A DNA stretch of 64,000 nucleotides, from the NCBI GenBank assembly GCA_022592445.1, contig JABYQR010000130.1:1-64000 (forward strand), given 5' to 3'. Under the pieces are notes generated by a model. That model saw only the letters and a program-made list of their open reading frames with translations, was not told the origin of the DNA and searched no databases. Source of the stretch: Cytidiella melzeri. Lineage: Eukaryota; Basidiomycota; Agaricomycetes; Polyporales; Irpicaceae. Shown here in pieces: positions 17,359 through 30,488 of this stretch (position 1 is its first letter; every line of letters begins with the position of its first letter). Made by a program: the position numbers and the translations under genes.

Positions 17359-17412
17359 CGCGTTGTTGGAGAGGTGAGGGGTACAGAATCCGAAGAGGGA
17401 GAGAGAGCGAGA

Positions 17413-17424
17413 GCTATATACTGC
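17413..17424 (-). promoter_or_regulatory. TATA box of ankyrin copy 3
   Basis: Reverse complement GCAGTATATAGC, about 55 nt upstream of the ATG at 17358. Confidence 0.7.
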
Positions 17425-18265
17425 GATGCATGTCTAGACCGTGTTGTGTACACGAGGCTAGAGGCTGTACTTACTTGAAATCAATTCATGCGTCGACTGC
17501 GTACATCCGAATCAGACACCGATTGCGACAACGCTAATGGTTATGTTCTTCGAGGGTACGGTAAGTTGTCGACAACATTTGTGACATCGTTTGGAAAGCG
17601 ACCTGACTTACCCTCGTTTGCCAGAGAATGAGACACTGCCTGGGCTCCGTTGCATCCGAGTCGTGAGACTCGCTGGAATTCGAAGCTATGCCACTCTTCA
17701 ACTTGACAGAAGCTTATCATTACCGCCAGCGCGTGTGAGCCCAGGCTGTGTGCGGACTCTAATGTGGTACGTACAGAATCATCACTTCACTGAGCAGTGT
17801 AAAAGGGCAGTGCAAAGCCTAGCGGTTGTCGGTCTGTATTATCCTGGTTTGCTGGGAGCCGTATTGCATGATACTTGTAGTAGCAGCGCAAACTTGACGC
17901 CCAAGCAATCTTGGAGCCGGGGGACGCAAAATACGGCTCATACTTGTCAATGAACGCCCAGCAGCTCATGAAAAGCAGTGGCACATTGCTCAATGATACA
18001 ACAGCTTCAACTGGCCCTGCAATCTAAGAACATGTTATTCATGATCTCACATAAGAAGTCAAGACGAGACGAACAAAGAACAACCGCGCACACGACAATA
18101 TTGTGCTACAAAATGTCATCAGCTGTATCGTTGGCATTGAACCCAACGTTACACGTACCAGTCATTCGCCCTGATGCGACAGACTGGCCTCCCTGCGAGG
18201 AACTCGAAGCTGTTTCCCAACGAACACAATCGTCGCAGGTTCTAATCGCCCAAGCAAACGCAACG
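17425..18265. other. Intergenic DNA of unit 3
   Basis: Conserved intergenic segment. It is nearly identical to unit 4 (30489-31330) apart from scattered bases. No gene recognised. Confidence 0.5.
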
Positions 18266-20640
<2,375 letters not shown>

Positions 20641-21704
20641 GGTCGTGGGCACGAGCAATCTGATTTTTGCCGTGGGAAACTCGCATCGAGCAGCCACTCA
20701 GTAGTACTCAGACTCGGAGTGCTTACTATCGTTCACCATCTTCTCAGAGTTCTGTAGGTCTCATTATACCGCGACAGGCTTGGCTTTCCACCACTCTCGT
20801 GTTTCGATACACCCTTCACACCTTCGCTCACGTGGTCAGAGGACAATGAGCACACTCAAACGACTAAGGAAAACATGTCAAAGACACCCTGGACCTTTTG
20901 CTTCTGACCTCTTCGTTTCGAACAAATTGACGGGGCGCGGACTGGGACTACAATTGGCGGCGGCGGTAGCGTAAGAGGAGGGCTAGTGGAATAGTACTGT
21001 CAAATGGGCTCGGTGAGTACTGTAGGATGCTATTCGCTGTGCTGTTGGAACGTTAACAGCTGACTTTCTTGCTATTCTCGACGTGGAGTCGTTGCGAGAG
21101 TTTCGTCAAGAACCTCGTTGGAATGTCCCGTCACCAGTGCAGTATAAGTATGTACCACTTCGCACCCAAGATCCTAGTCTGTAAGGACCAGGCGCACATG
21201 TCAGCAATTACGAGCGAGCTGCTCCTACACCCTTGAACACTGTGACAGACGCGATTACAACCGAGCCAGGCGTGCTTCAGCGAGCAAAGTTTTGTATTTG
21301 GGACGGACGAAGAACTGTGTCCTGGATGATCCATGCCAGACCTTGAAGCTTCAGCCTCGGGGCTGCAGGTCAAACACAACGCCGAAGGTGAGTGCGGTCT
21401 TGCCATACGCACCTGCATGCCTCAGCACTCATTATAGACATGCCAGTGACCCTCCACTCTCGTCGGTTGTACTATAGCATTCGGTCGATGTCTATACATT
21501 TTTCCTGGCGAAACATAAGAGCGTCGGCCTGGAAGTCATGTCGACGGAGCTGACGCGAATTAATTCCTTACTTTTGCTTCGTAGCTTGGATGACTTCACA
21601 GAAGTGCCCCCGGGTAGGTATGGAACTTCAGAATCTGTTAGAACTTTATCTCCTCACGGACAGGCCACTTTCGTGCGTGGCAAGCACTTACTCTATATAC
21701 AGGG
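20641..21704. other. Unassigned spacer of unit 3
   Basis: Counterpart of 5561-6779, interrupted at 21705 by the copia element and resuming at 27232. From about 19,900 to 21,700 it is nearly identical to unit 6 (46,000-47,790). Confidence 0.4.
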
Positions 21705-21709
21705 TCAAG
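21705..21709. repeat. Target site duplication, left
   Basis: TCAAG directly precedes the 5' LTR and is repeated directly after the 3' LTR at 27227. The empty site in unit 6 (GGTCAAGTCGACTAATGC, near 47790) has a single copy. Confidence 0.93.
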
Positions 21710-22150
21710 TGTTGAAGTATCCCGCGCCTCCGTTGCGCTCAAAATTTATGCTTCCGCCAGGCTGTGTTCTCTTTTCTCTCTTCGTTTCCTCCGTCTGTAC
21801 AGGTACACGTCCTCTTACATGTTTCTTAGTGTAACGTAGCTACAGTACTGCTTACCTCGACTGACTATATCACAAGGACTTTTTCCGACTCGAGCACCTC
21901 AGAGCTTTCTACCTAACCTCTGAGGTGTGAGTACCTTTTTCCCCGAACTCTTACATACACATGTACTTATTCGCTTTACAGTCTGACACTCCGTGTCCAT
22001 TAGGTGAATTACATACAGAGCTTTCTACCTAACCTCTGAGGTTCTGACACTCCGTGTCCATTAGGTATTTACGCGTGCTCTCCGATTGGTCCTACAGAGC
22101 CGGCGTTACTTAGCGCCTTGCGCCACGAAGTTCTCGCACGAACTTCTTTA
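21710..22150 (+). repeat. 5' LTR
   Basis: Begins TGTTGAAGT and ends ACTTCTTTA, so the 3' terminus is TA rather than the usual CA. Inside are two direct duplications. AGAGCTTTCTACC... (26 bp) is at 21901-21926 and 22017-22042. TCTGACACTCCG... (24 bp) is at 21982-22005 and 22043-22066. A perfect 7-bp inverted repeat GAAGTTC/GAACTTC lies at 22127-22146, just before the end. The duplicated modules may be promoter or enhancer elements (inference). Confidence 0.95.
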
Positions 22151-22164
22151 GGTTATGAGCCCCG
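22151..22164 (+). promoter_or_regulatory. Primer binding site, initiator tRNA-Met anticodon arm
   Basis: GGTTATGAGCCCCG follows the LTR directly. Its first 12 bases are the reverse complement of GGGCTCATAACC, the anticodon arm of fungal initiator tRNA-Met (anticodon CAU). It is not complementary to a CCA-ended tRNA 3' terminus. This matches the half-tRNA priming known for Drosophila copia and yeast Ty5. Confidence 0.8.
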
Positions 22165-22203
22165 AGAGGCTCTGACCCTCTCGGGATTTCTGGACCACAT
22201 CGT

Positions 22204-25200
22204 ATGTCTGCGGACGAATCAGAATATTCACATCTACCCTGTTACGGGTTACACCACTTCTTCGACAAACTCGACGTTTGTGATCGACACAGAGATTCCT
22301 CTGATCCGGACAACCTCTGGGAGGTCTGCCAAACCTCGCCCTGTCCAAATCGACATAACCGCGTACCCAGAACAACTCTCATCTCCAACTGGCACGCGGA
22401 CACCGATCTCAATCAAATTCCGAGAATACAGCGTAACGCTACAACGTCGAATCGAAACGTGCAAGGACGCCCAGACTCAGGAAGTCAGGCACAGTCCCAG
22501 CCAGGCACCAGCCAACAGCAGCCACAACCTTCGTTGCCACCACCCATCCCCTCGACACCACAATCAGTTTCGCCGAGCATGGCTTCCGGAATCTTTAAAG
22601 CGTTTTCCGACGTGCCCAAGCTAAACTCCGATGGATCTAATTACGAGATCTGGTTCGAGCGCACCACCATCGTGACCATGGGATGCGGTGTAGGCGATTA
22701 TCTCACGCAGGCGGCGCCCGCTGACAAAGCAAATGACAAGAATGCTCTGCGAGCTGCGCTTATGAATAAACTCCCCGATGCCATCTTCCTCACAGTCAAG
22801 TCCAAGACTGAGCCACACGAGGTCATGCAGGCTTTACGAGCCCGTTTCGGAATGAGTACCGCCATTACGCAGGCTTCTTCACTCGAGCGCCTGTACACCA
22901 TCAAGTGTACCGATGGGAAGAAAATCCAGTCCCACCTCGACGACCTCATCCGCGTTCGAGACCAGCTCGCTGAGCACAGCGTCACCGTCACCGACGAAAA
23001 TTTCCTTTCCGCCATCATTTCTTCCGTACCGTCCAGCTACAAAGCCGTTGTCGTTGCTTACGAAAATTCTATTCGAGTGTACAACTCCACGGTCGCCGCA
23101 GCCGCGCATAAGAAGCTGGACCCGAGCGATCTAATCAATCTGCTCAGGATCGAGGCACAGTCACGAGCCGCGTCTGCAGGGCCCAGTTCGGGCACTCGAT
23201 CCAAAAAGGAAGAGTCAGCAAACTCTGCAAACCAAACCCGAAAAGGAAATGGTCGGGGCCGAGGCCGAGGCCGAGGCCGTGGTCGCGGGAACGGACGCGG
23301 GGACTCCACTAGAGGACAGTCGAAGAATGAAACTTCATCCTCTCACACGGCGGACCTCACCTGCTATAGGTGCGGAGGGAAGGGGCATAAGGTCCCTCAG
23401 TGCCCATCGCCTGCTAGCACAACGAAAGGCACGGAGCGCGCGAACGCTGCTGAAAAGCCGAAGGCCGAGGCTAAACCTGCCGAGACGGCCACCGCAGCCC
23501 AACACACGGAGATTGATGAGGCGTGGAGCGCCGTCCTGTGGGACGACGAACCAACGGTTGAGATTGATTGCTCAGATCTCATGGATACACCGTACGCTGG
23601 GGCCGTTATCACGGAGCCCACGGACGCCGCGCCCTACTCTGTCGAAATCTACGATTCAGGGGCCACTAGCCACATGACGCCGTATCTCGATCTCCTGGAA
23701 AACTATCGAGAAATACATTCTCGACCGATTCGCGCGGCCAACTCGCAGCTGTTCAAAGCGGTTGGCATGGGTGATATGCGCGTCACCGCGCCGAATGGAC
23801 AGTCTACGACGTCCTATAGACTAAAGGATGTGCTGTACGCACCCTCTATGTCCTCGACCCTGGTGTCGCTCGGCAAGTTAGACGACGCGGGTCTACACGT
23901 TTCCATATGGAACGGGTCTTGCCATATCAAGCAAGGTTTGCGCGGGCCCACCATCGCCGTCATTCCAAAAGTCGATGGGCTGTACCGCGTGTCGCACGGC
24001 GATCAAGCGCTAAGCGCCTCCAAGGGTTCGGTATCACTCTACGAGTTGCACAAGCGGCTAGGACACATCTCCTACGCTTATCTGAAGCGCATGTTGCGCG
24101 ACGGCTCCATCACTGGTGTGGACGTGGACCCTACGCAACTCGAAGAAATTGAGTGCGACCCTTGTCTCCGATCAAAGGCTACCCGCAAGCCAATAGCACC
24201 TGCTCGCTCGTCGCCACGCGCCCAACACTTCGGCGATCTCATTCATATGGATCTCTGGGGCCCCGCGCCGGTGCAAACCATTCATCACGCGCTGTACACA
24301 TACACCATGCTTGACGACGCCACGTGTTGGTTAGAATCTCCCACGCTAAAATCAAAAGACGAGGCCTTTGCCAAATACGTCACTTACGATACCGCGCTTG
24401 AGACGCAATACGGAGTTCGCATTAAGTGCGCTCATTCTGATCGCGGCGGCGAATTTCTTTCTGATAGCATGACGGCGTATATGGACCTTCGGGGAACTCG
24501 CCGAAAACTCACTGTGCATGACACCCCCGAGCACAACGGTGCCGCCGAGAGATCGCATCGCACGATCCTAAACGCCGTCCGGACCATGCTGCGCGCCTCC
24601 GGACTCCCTCGGCCCTTATGGGGTTTTGCGCATGCATACGCCGTCTATCTATTCAATAGGACTGCGCGCCGCGCTCTTGATTACAAGACACCGTACGAGC
24701 TGCGATTCAACAAACTTCCGGACCTGGGCGATCTGCGCTCCTTCGGTGCCGTGTGCTACGTCCGGAAGCACGCCAAGACGCCAAAGCTTGACGACCGAGC
24801 TGATGAAGGCCGTTGGCTCGGCCCTGACCCTACATCAAACGGGTATTGGATCTACTGGCCCGCGAGTCGGCGTGCCACTGTTGAGCGCAACATTGTCTTC
24901 TCCGAGCGCGAGACTCCTCTCGTTGAGGGGGAGCTGCAGGATATCGACCTAGAACCAGTCACCGAGAAGATTCTCGACTCTACGCTCACAGCACCCACCG
25001 GCTCAGACAGCACGATTGAAGTCCCGTCAGACGTCACAGTCCCCCCTGAAACGATTGACACGCCCGGAAAGCGTGATCGCAAACCTTCTCAGAAGATCAG
25101 GGACATACTTGACGGAAAGGCGATCACCGGAGACGAACTCGATGAGTCGGAGGAGACCCTCACGGCAAATATGGTGCACGCTATGTCTGACGTCGCATCT

Positions 25201-26778
25201 GCAGATCCACGGTCGCTAGCTGAAGCTATGAAACGACCAAACTGGCCAGCGATCAAGGAGTCAATGGACGATGAGATCTCAAGACTAGAAGCCAGGAACT
25301 CCTGGACCTACGTTGATCCTCCTCGCGGCGCGAACGTCATTAACTGCAAATGGGTTTTCCGGACAAAACGCGACGAGCACGGAAATGAGATAGCGCAAAG
25401 ATCTCGACTGGTAGCACGAGGCGACACCCAGGTACACGGCGTTGATTACCAAGCGGAGGATACCTTCGCTCCCGTGGCCAAAATGTCCTCCATCAGGGCA
25501 ATACTCGCCCTAGGAGCAAAAGCTGGATACGAAGTCGATCAGATCGACGTGAAATCTGCATACCTTTACGGTCGCCTCGAAGATCACGAGCTCATATACA
25601 TGAAGCCTCCTCCGGGCATCACACTCAAGGGTATCAAACCGGGACAAGTCTTGAAGCTAAACGCGTGCCTATACGGACTCAAGCAGGCCGGCAGACGATG
25701 GGCCACGACACTGCGAAAACATATGCAAGACATCGGTCTCACCCGATCGCAGCACGATCACGCAGTTTACTATCGCCACCTGCCGGACAACCAAGTCATC
25801 GTCGTGTTCGTCCACGTGGACGACATGTCTCTTGTCTCACCCGATCGCCAACGCACCGTCACGCTCAAACAGAAAATCAGCTCGCGAGTGGAAATCGTCG
25901 ACTCTGGACCCATCAAGTGGATGTTGGGAATCGAGATACACAGGAACCGCGAAGCACACACCATCGCTCTGTCTCAGGGGGCGTACATCGACCAAATTCT
26001 GGAGCGTTACGGTTTCTCTGACGTCAAGCCGCTAGCTCTCCCAATCGACCCAAACGTAGTCCTGTCAAAGGACCAGTCCCCGTCTCTTCCCGCCGAAATC
26101 GCTGCGATGAGAGACAAGCCGTATCGAGAGGCACTAGGAGCACTCATGTACGTCTCAGTCGCTACTCGGCCAGACATCACTTACGCAGTCTGCCAACTGG
26201 CTCGTTTTGGCGAAAATCCGGGCCTCGCTCACTGGACCGCCCTCAAGCGCATCTACGCTTACCTCAAAAAGACTCGAGACTTGCGTCTAATCCTCGGCGG
26301 AACGGACGACACCTCTCTGCTTGGCTACTCCGACGCGGACGGCATGTCCAACGAGGACCGTCACGCAATATCTGGATACGTGTTCCTCATCGGCGGAGCC
26401 GTGTCTTGGTCGTCGAAACGACAAGAGATCGTCTCGCTCTCCACGACCGAGGCCGAATACGTTGCCCTCACTCACGCTACGAAGGAGGCTATATGGCTCA
26501 GGAACTTTCTCATTGAAATCTATCGCGCGCCGCCTCTTCCCGTCGAGCTTCGGGGTGACAACCAAGGCTCGATCGCTCTTGCTCGCGACGACAAATTCCA
26601 TGCACGCACCAAGCACATCGACATTCGATTTCACTTCATCCGATACGCCATCGAAGACAAAAAAGTCAAACTCGTCTACTGTCCTACCGAGGACATGACG
26701 GCTGACATCCTCACGAAGGCGCTCCCTTCTATGAAAGCCAAGCACTTCGCCTCGTCCATGGGACTTGCGCAGGCTTGA
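22204..26778 (+). CDS. Copia-type Gag-Pol polyprotein, 1524 aa
   Basis: A single uninterrupted frame encodes all retrotransposition functions. The Gag part is followed by an Arg/Gly-rich stretch (about residues 345-370) and a CCHC zinc knuckle with C387, C390, H395 and C400. The aspartic protease has DSG at 484-486. Integrase starts with the GAG-pre/HHCC region (LHKRLGH, then CDPCLRSK). Its catalytic core has D683, D746 and E782, the last two separated by 35 residues as in DD35E. Reverse transcriptase has QIDVKSAYLYG and the catalytic pair D1206-D1207 in HVDDM, where copia usually has YVDDM. RNase H closes the protein (SDADGMSN, STTEAEYVAL, TKHIDIR). The order PR-IN-RT-RH defines Ty1/copia. 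No frameshift separates Gag from Pol, so the Gag excess must arise in another way. Confidence 0.97.
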   Translation: MSADESEYSHLPCYGLHHFFDKLDVCDRHRDSSDPDNLWEVCQTSPCPNRHNRVPRTTLISNWHADTDLNQIPRIQRNATTSNRNVQGRPDSGSQAQSQPGTSQQQPQPSLPPPIPSTPQSVSPSMASGIFKAFSDVPKLNSDGSNYEIWFERTTIVTMGCGVGDYLTQAAPADKANDKNALRAALMNKLPDAIFLTVKSKTEPHEVMQALRARFGMSTAITQASSLERLYTIKCTDGKKIQSHLDDLIRVRDQLAEHSVTVTDENFLSAIISSVPSSYKAVVVAYENSIRVYNSTVAAAAHKKLDPSDLINLLRIEAQSRAASAGPSSGTRSKKEESANSANQTRKGNGRGRGRGRGRGRGNGRGDSTRGQSKNETSSSHTADLTCYRCGGKGHKVPQCPSPASTTKGTERANAAEKPKAEAKPAETATAAQHTEIDEAWSAVLWDDEPTVEIDCSDLMDTPYAGAVITEPTDAAPYSVEIYDSGATSHMTPYLDLLENYREIHSRPIRAANSQLFKAVGMGDMRVTAPNGQSTTSYRLKDVLYAPSMSSTLVSLGKLDDAGLHVSIWNGSCHIKQGLRGPTIAVIPKVDGLYRVSHGDQALSASKGSVSLYELHKRLGHISYAYLKRMLRDGSITGVDVDPTQLEEIECDPCLRSKATRKPIAPARSSPRAQHFGDLIHMDLWGPAPVQTIHHALYTYTMLDDATCWLESPTLKSKDEAFAKYVTYDTALETQYGVRIKCAHSDRGGEFLSDSMTAYMDLRGTRRKLTVHDTPEHNGAAERSHRTILNAVRTMLRASGLPRPLWGFAHAYAVYLFNRTARRALDYKTPYELRFNKLPDLGDLRSFGAVCYVRKHAKTPKLDDRADEGRWLGPDPTSNGYWIYWPASRRATVERNIVFSERETPLVEGELQDIDLEPVTEKILDSTLTAPTGSDSTIEVPSDVTVPPETIDTPGKRDRKPSQKIRDILDGKAITGDELDESEETLTANMVHAMSDVASADPRSLAEAMKRPNWPAIKESMDDEISRLEARNSWTYVDPPRGANVINCKWVFRTKRDEHGNEIAQRSRLVARGDTQVHGVDYQAEDTFAPVAKMSSIRAILALGAKAGYEVDQIDVKSAYLYGRLEDHELIYMKPPPGITLKGIKPGQVLKLNACLYGLKQAGRRWATTLRKHMQDIGLTRSQHDHAVYYRHLPDNQVIVVFVHVDDMSLVSPDRQRTVTLKQKISSRVEIVDSGPIKWMLGIEIHRNREAHTIALSQGAYIDQILERYGFSDVKPLALPIDPNVVLSKDQSPSLPAEIAAMRDKPYREALGALMYVSVATRPDITYAVCQLARFGENPGLAHWTALKRIYAYLKKTRDLRLILGGTDDTSLLGYSDADGMSNEDRHAISGYVFLIGGAVSWSSKRQEIVSLSTTEAEYVALTHATKEAIWLRNFLIEIYRAPPLPVELRGDNQGSIALARDDKFHARTKHIDIRFHFIRYAIEDKKVKLVYCPTEDMTADILTKALPSMKAKHFASSMGLAQA

Positions 26779-26785
26779 GGGGGAG
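26779..26785 (+). promoter_or_regulatory. Polypurine tract
   Basis: GGGGGAG lies between the Gag-Pol stop codon and the 3' LTR, the expected plus-strand primer position. Confidence 0.85.
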
Positions 26786-27226
26786 TGTTGAAGTATCCCG
26801 CGCCTCCGTTGCGCTCAAAATTTATGCTTCCGCCAGGCTGTGTTCTCTTTTCTCTCTTCGTTTCCTCCGTCTGTACAGGTACACGTCCTCTTACATGTTT
26901 CTTAGTGTAACGTAGCTACAGTACTGCTTACCTCGACTGACTATATCACAAGGACTTTTTCCGACTCGAGCACCTCAGAGCTTTCTACCTAACCTCTGAG
27001 GTGTGAGTACCTTTTTCCCCGAACTCTTACATACACATGTACTTATTCGCTTTACAGTCTGACACTCCGTGTCCATTAGGTGAATTACATACAGAGCTTT
27101 CTACCTAACCTCTGAGGTTCTGACACTCCGTGTCCATTAGGTATTTACGCGTGCTCTCCGATTGGTCCTACAGAGCCGGCGTTACTTAGCGCCTTGCGCC
27201 ACGAAGTTCTCGCACGAACTTCTTTA
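26786..27226 (+). repeat. 3' LTR
   Basis: Same 441 bp as the 5' LTR with no difference that I could find by eye, including both internal duplications and the terminal hairpin (27203-27222). Confidence 0.95.
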
Positions 27227-27231
27227 TCAAG
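27227..27231. repeat. Target site duplication, right
   Basis: TCAAG, matching 21705-21709. Unit 3 spacer DNA resumes directly after it. Confidence 0.93.
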
Positions 27232-27415
27232 TCGACTAATGCTTGTCCCCACAATGGCGCGGATAGCTGTGCGATGTTTGCTCATGTTAGGATCAGAAGC
27301 GAAGCCCTTCCTTATTTGGATGAACTCACCAGCACGGGTCATCCACACATTGGCATCTTTCCGAAGCACTACACTCTATTCTTTCAATACCATACAATCA
27401 TCTGAATTGAGGTAA

Positions 27416-28320
27416 GCAACTCTAGTTTGACACTCCGAAGCCTAACCGTCAGAACTCAGCTCCGCAATTCTTGGACGTCGTCCAGCGGAACGTGGTGCTT
27501 AGCTGGTCTCAGTGCCTTCCGCCAGTTATGCTTTGAGCGCATACTATGTCATCTACGGCGCTGAGGGTGTGGTAGCACTTCTCAGTCTAGCACCTAAACG
27601 GAAATTCTAGCTAAGTACTCGCACTAGGCCTGCGTGTTGATTCCTACATAACGAGCCAGCTCATGGAGGCTGGTGACGTCCACGCGCAACCCGCGGAGTG
27701 TGGGCTTTGGACCAGAAGTGCGAGGACAAATTCTACTTGACACGTACGCTTAGATTGCCGAGTAAGCACCTGAAATTTCCTGCGCCTTCACTTTCACAAG
27801 AGTAAACGAAACTTCCTCCAAGCACGTCGCGTCCGCAAGCTTGTACGAGCCGATTTCGATCCAACCTTCCGTGCACGTGAAACGCTATCTACCCGAAGCA
27901 CGCAAGCATCTGACTAGGGCGTCGACGTTCGGCTATACCCGTACGCCATAACAACCGCGCACGCCTCGGACACGACGCAGTGGAGGGTGTCTACCAATTA
28001 AAAGGCTCGAGAGCAGCGTGGACGCGCATTTCCACAACGTATTTACGGTACCTAGCTCCCGAGCGAATTTGCGAGCGATGAGCGTACCTGCGGGCGTCGA
28101 GGAGGACGAATGGCCTATTGGCGTTAGTGTAACTGGGCAGTGGGGCTGCGACGTGGTGGTCTCAAGGGCGGGGGAAGAGGTCAATAATTCAGCGGCAGGG
28201 TTTTGTAGACTGGGCGCGTCATTTCGCAACGATACGCAACACTTTGCACCTGCCTTCTCCGCTTTTGTAAACTCTTTGTGGGACTTACTTCATCAATTGA
28301 GACCAAGTACACGAGTCTAT
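27416..28320 (+). pseudogene. gatA: Dead GatA 3' part, unit 3/4 junction
   Basis: Resumes after the copia insertion and shows the same GatA blocks and stops as the other copies. QARRVRKLVRADFDPTF is near 27810-27870 and MSVPAGVEEDEWPIGVSVTG near 28078-28137. The GTGAGC donor of the first exon in units 1 and 2 is changed to GTAAGC near 27412. The short stretch 27232-27415 is unit spacer. Confidence 0.72.
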
Positions 28321-28476
28321 ACTGGAAGTCGTAAAAACGGATATGAAATTATGAGTATGCGTAGGAAACATTCAGCTTCGGTATGCACTCCACTGCAACA
28401 ATTATCATCAGTAAGTGAGGATGGTAGACCTCGGAGCCAAGCTGTACTCACCGTTCGCAGCACCAGAATACCGTAC

Positions 28477-30422
28477 TCATGCTATTTCAAATCTCCCTGG
28501 TATGCGAACTGGCTCATCACCATCGTTTAGCTCTTCATGCGTCTCCGGTATATGTGCTCGAAGGATATCCAAGAATTCTTGAATGTCGCTTTTCGAACGC
28601 GAGGCATGGTAAGGGCTGGCTTCTGCGAGTTGCAGTGCGTTCAGGTTCCTCCCGTCTCGTGTACGAGCATCCCAATCGATTTCATCTTCCCCTGCGCACT
28701 GAATCAGAGCCTTCAGTGTGTCGATCTTCAACCGGTAGCATGCGTAATGTAGCGCTGTCATCCCTGTGAAGTCATATGCGTTGACTCTTGCTCCAGCTTC
28801 TACGAGAGGCTTGAATATGGATACATTGTACCGATCAGCCGCCTCCGCCAGTGGAGCTCCAATTGTCGCGTCTTCTCCACGCTGCAACAAGCTCTCGACG
28901 TGCTTGGAATGGTATGCGGCTGCATATTCCAGGGGTGTCCATCCAGTGAGACGTCGGAATATTCTTGCAAGTGTGATCTCGGTGCTGCTTGAACGGCCAA
29001 ACAGCGCCGCAGCTACTGGGTTAGAGTCCGATTGTATTCCCTGCCATTCAAGATAGTCCTCGACGACATCGATAGCGTCGACGTGGAAGATAGACTGGCA
29101 AACATCAACAGCGAGAGCGCTTGTCTTGACTTGGTGCGCGAACACGGCGTCCGGGTGCTCAATCAGTGTTTCTAATGACGCCAAAGCTAGCATTAGCTTC
29201 GTCGAGGGCCTGGACACCTCAGTCATTGAGTTGTGGATGCGAACATGGCGATACAAGACTTACAGCTGGCCTATAGAGAAATCTGGATCTGCGCCTGCGT
29301 CTGCCAAGAACTCGATCATGTCACACGATGCCTTAACCTGGCCCGAGTTCGACTTTCGGCTGCGGAGCCAAGCGTCACGCGCATACTTGCGTCGTCAGTT
29401 AGTGGCAATGCATTGACTGAAAATGAAGTTCATCCAACTCACGTACAGTACTGTACGCCCATCTTCGTTGACATCGTGAACAGATGCTTCTCCTGACAGA
29501 AACAGCTCGCGCAACCCATCAATGTCTGCTCTAATGATTAATTGCCAAATCGGCGCGTCATTGCGAACAAATCTCGCAGTGTGAATCGACAAGTAGAAGG
29601 GCGAGAAAACCTGCGCCTCCACTTTGAACATCCACGACGGAAGATACCAGATAGCCTGACTAGGCACAGTCTGATCCTGGCGACAAGTCTGCACGTCGCA
29701 TGGTCGTCGCTTGGGTACATAGACATGGCCGACAAGCAGCGTAACGTAGCTGGGTACGACTTGTGTGGAACTAGGACGGTGGCACCGACATGCACAGCCT
29801 TGCACGCAGCGTAGACGGTTCCGGGAGGGTGGTTTGAGAGGTCGGTGCGCGGGTGTGGATAGACGAACGATGTGTGCAGAGCCTGTAGTGCTGTCTGCGC
29901 CCAGAATGGTAACGACCTCTTGCAGTAGAACCTCGGAACGCGACGAAGCCGTTGTTATTTGAGAAATTGAACGTCTAGCTCGCTTTGAATACCTGAGCTG
30001 ATACTGATGGGATCTACGTACATTGTAACGATCTCACACATCGACCGTAGCGTCGTCTGTAGGTTGTCGAGCTTCGTAGAGAGGTCCTCGATGTTATCTC
30101 CAAACACCTTGCTTTGCAGGAATCGAGCCTTCTTGAGCTTCACCTTTCCATTCTCGCCAGTCGTCCGCATCTTTGCTAGAAACCCTTCGACCTCCTCCAG
30201 CCTCTTCGCAGCAATCACCGCCAAACACTGCAAGTCAGCGTCCGCCGCACCAGACGAAGAGCACGGGGGCAACTGATCCAGCCGGTTCAGCAACTCCTCT
30301 ATAGATGACGCCCGAAGTCGCAGGAGCTGCAAGTTGTCTGGTGCATCCTTCAGGTCGTCGAGGGTGTCCTTGATGAGTTTCATGGCCTTGTACGCCTTTT
30401 CCATGTAGCTGAAGACATCCAT
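28477..30422 (-). CDS. Ankyrin-repeat NLR-like protein, copy 4
   Basis: Exons 30422-30022, 29974-29443, 29337-29264 and 29209-28477 give 579 residues. Intron 3 is 54 nt instead of 53 because of one extra base, which splicing removes without changing the frame. The N-terminal exon differs by two residues from copy 2 (VEGFLAK). The ankyrin exon combines the copy-1 C-terminus (SRSKSDIQEFLDILRAH, PGRFEIA) with APLAEAADRYN and VNAYDFTGMTALHYAC, so it is a mosaic. Intron 2 has an in-frame stop, as in copy 1. The 3' flank matches unit 1 from position 1 on. Confidence 0.82.
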
Positions 30423-30476
30423 CGCGTTGTTGGAGAGGTGAGGGGTACAGAATCCGAAGAGGGAGAGGAAGGGTGG

Positions 30477-30488
30477 GCTATATACTGC
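30477..30488 (-). promoter_or_regulatory. TATA box of ankyrin copy 4
   Basis: Reverse complement GCAGTATATAGC, about 55 nt upstream of the ATG at 30422. Confidence 0.7.

Larger units (their letters stand above)
21710..27226 (+). mobile_element. Complete Ty1/copia LTR retrotransposon, 5517 bp
   Basis: Two 441-bp LTRs flank a primer binding site, one long Gag-Pol frame and a polypurine tract, with a 5-bp target duplication. The LTRs look identical when read side by side and the frame is intact, so insertion was recent and the element may still be autonomous. It sits in unit 3 spacer DNA between the dead CDC48 and GatA copies. It explains why the distance between ankyrin copies 3 and 4 is 13.1 kb rather than 7.5 kb. 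Confidence 0.97.

Noticed and set aside
21131..21418. Minus-strand 95-codon frame that is identical in three units
   Set aside because: Identity at the DNA level extends well beyond the frame in all three units, so it shows recent homogenisation and not protein-level selection. No family match was seen.
23246..23320. GGCCGAGGCCGAGG-type short repeat as a possible satellite or CRISPR-like array
   Set aside because: It encodes the Arg/Gly-rich stretch of the copia Gag protein in frame. It has no spacers and is a codon repeat.
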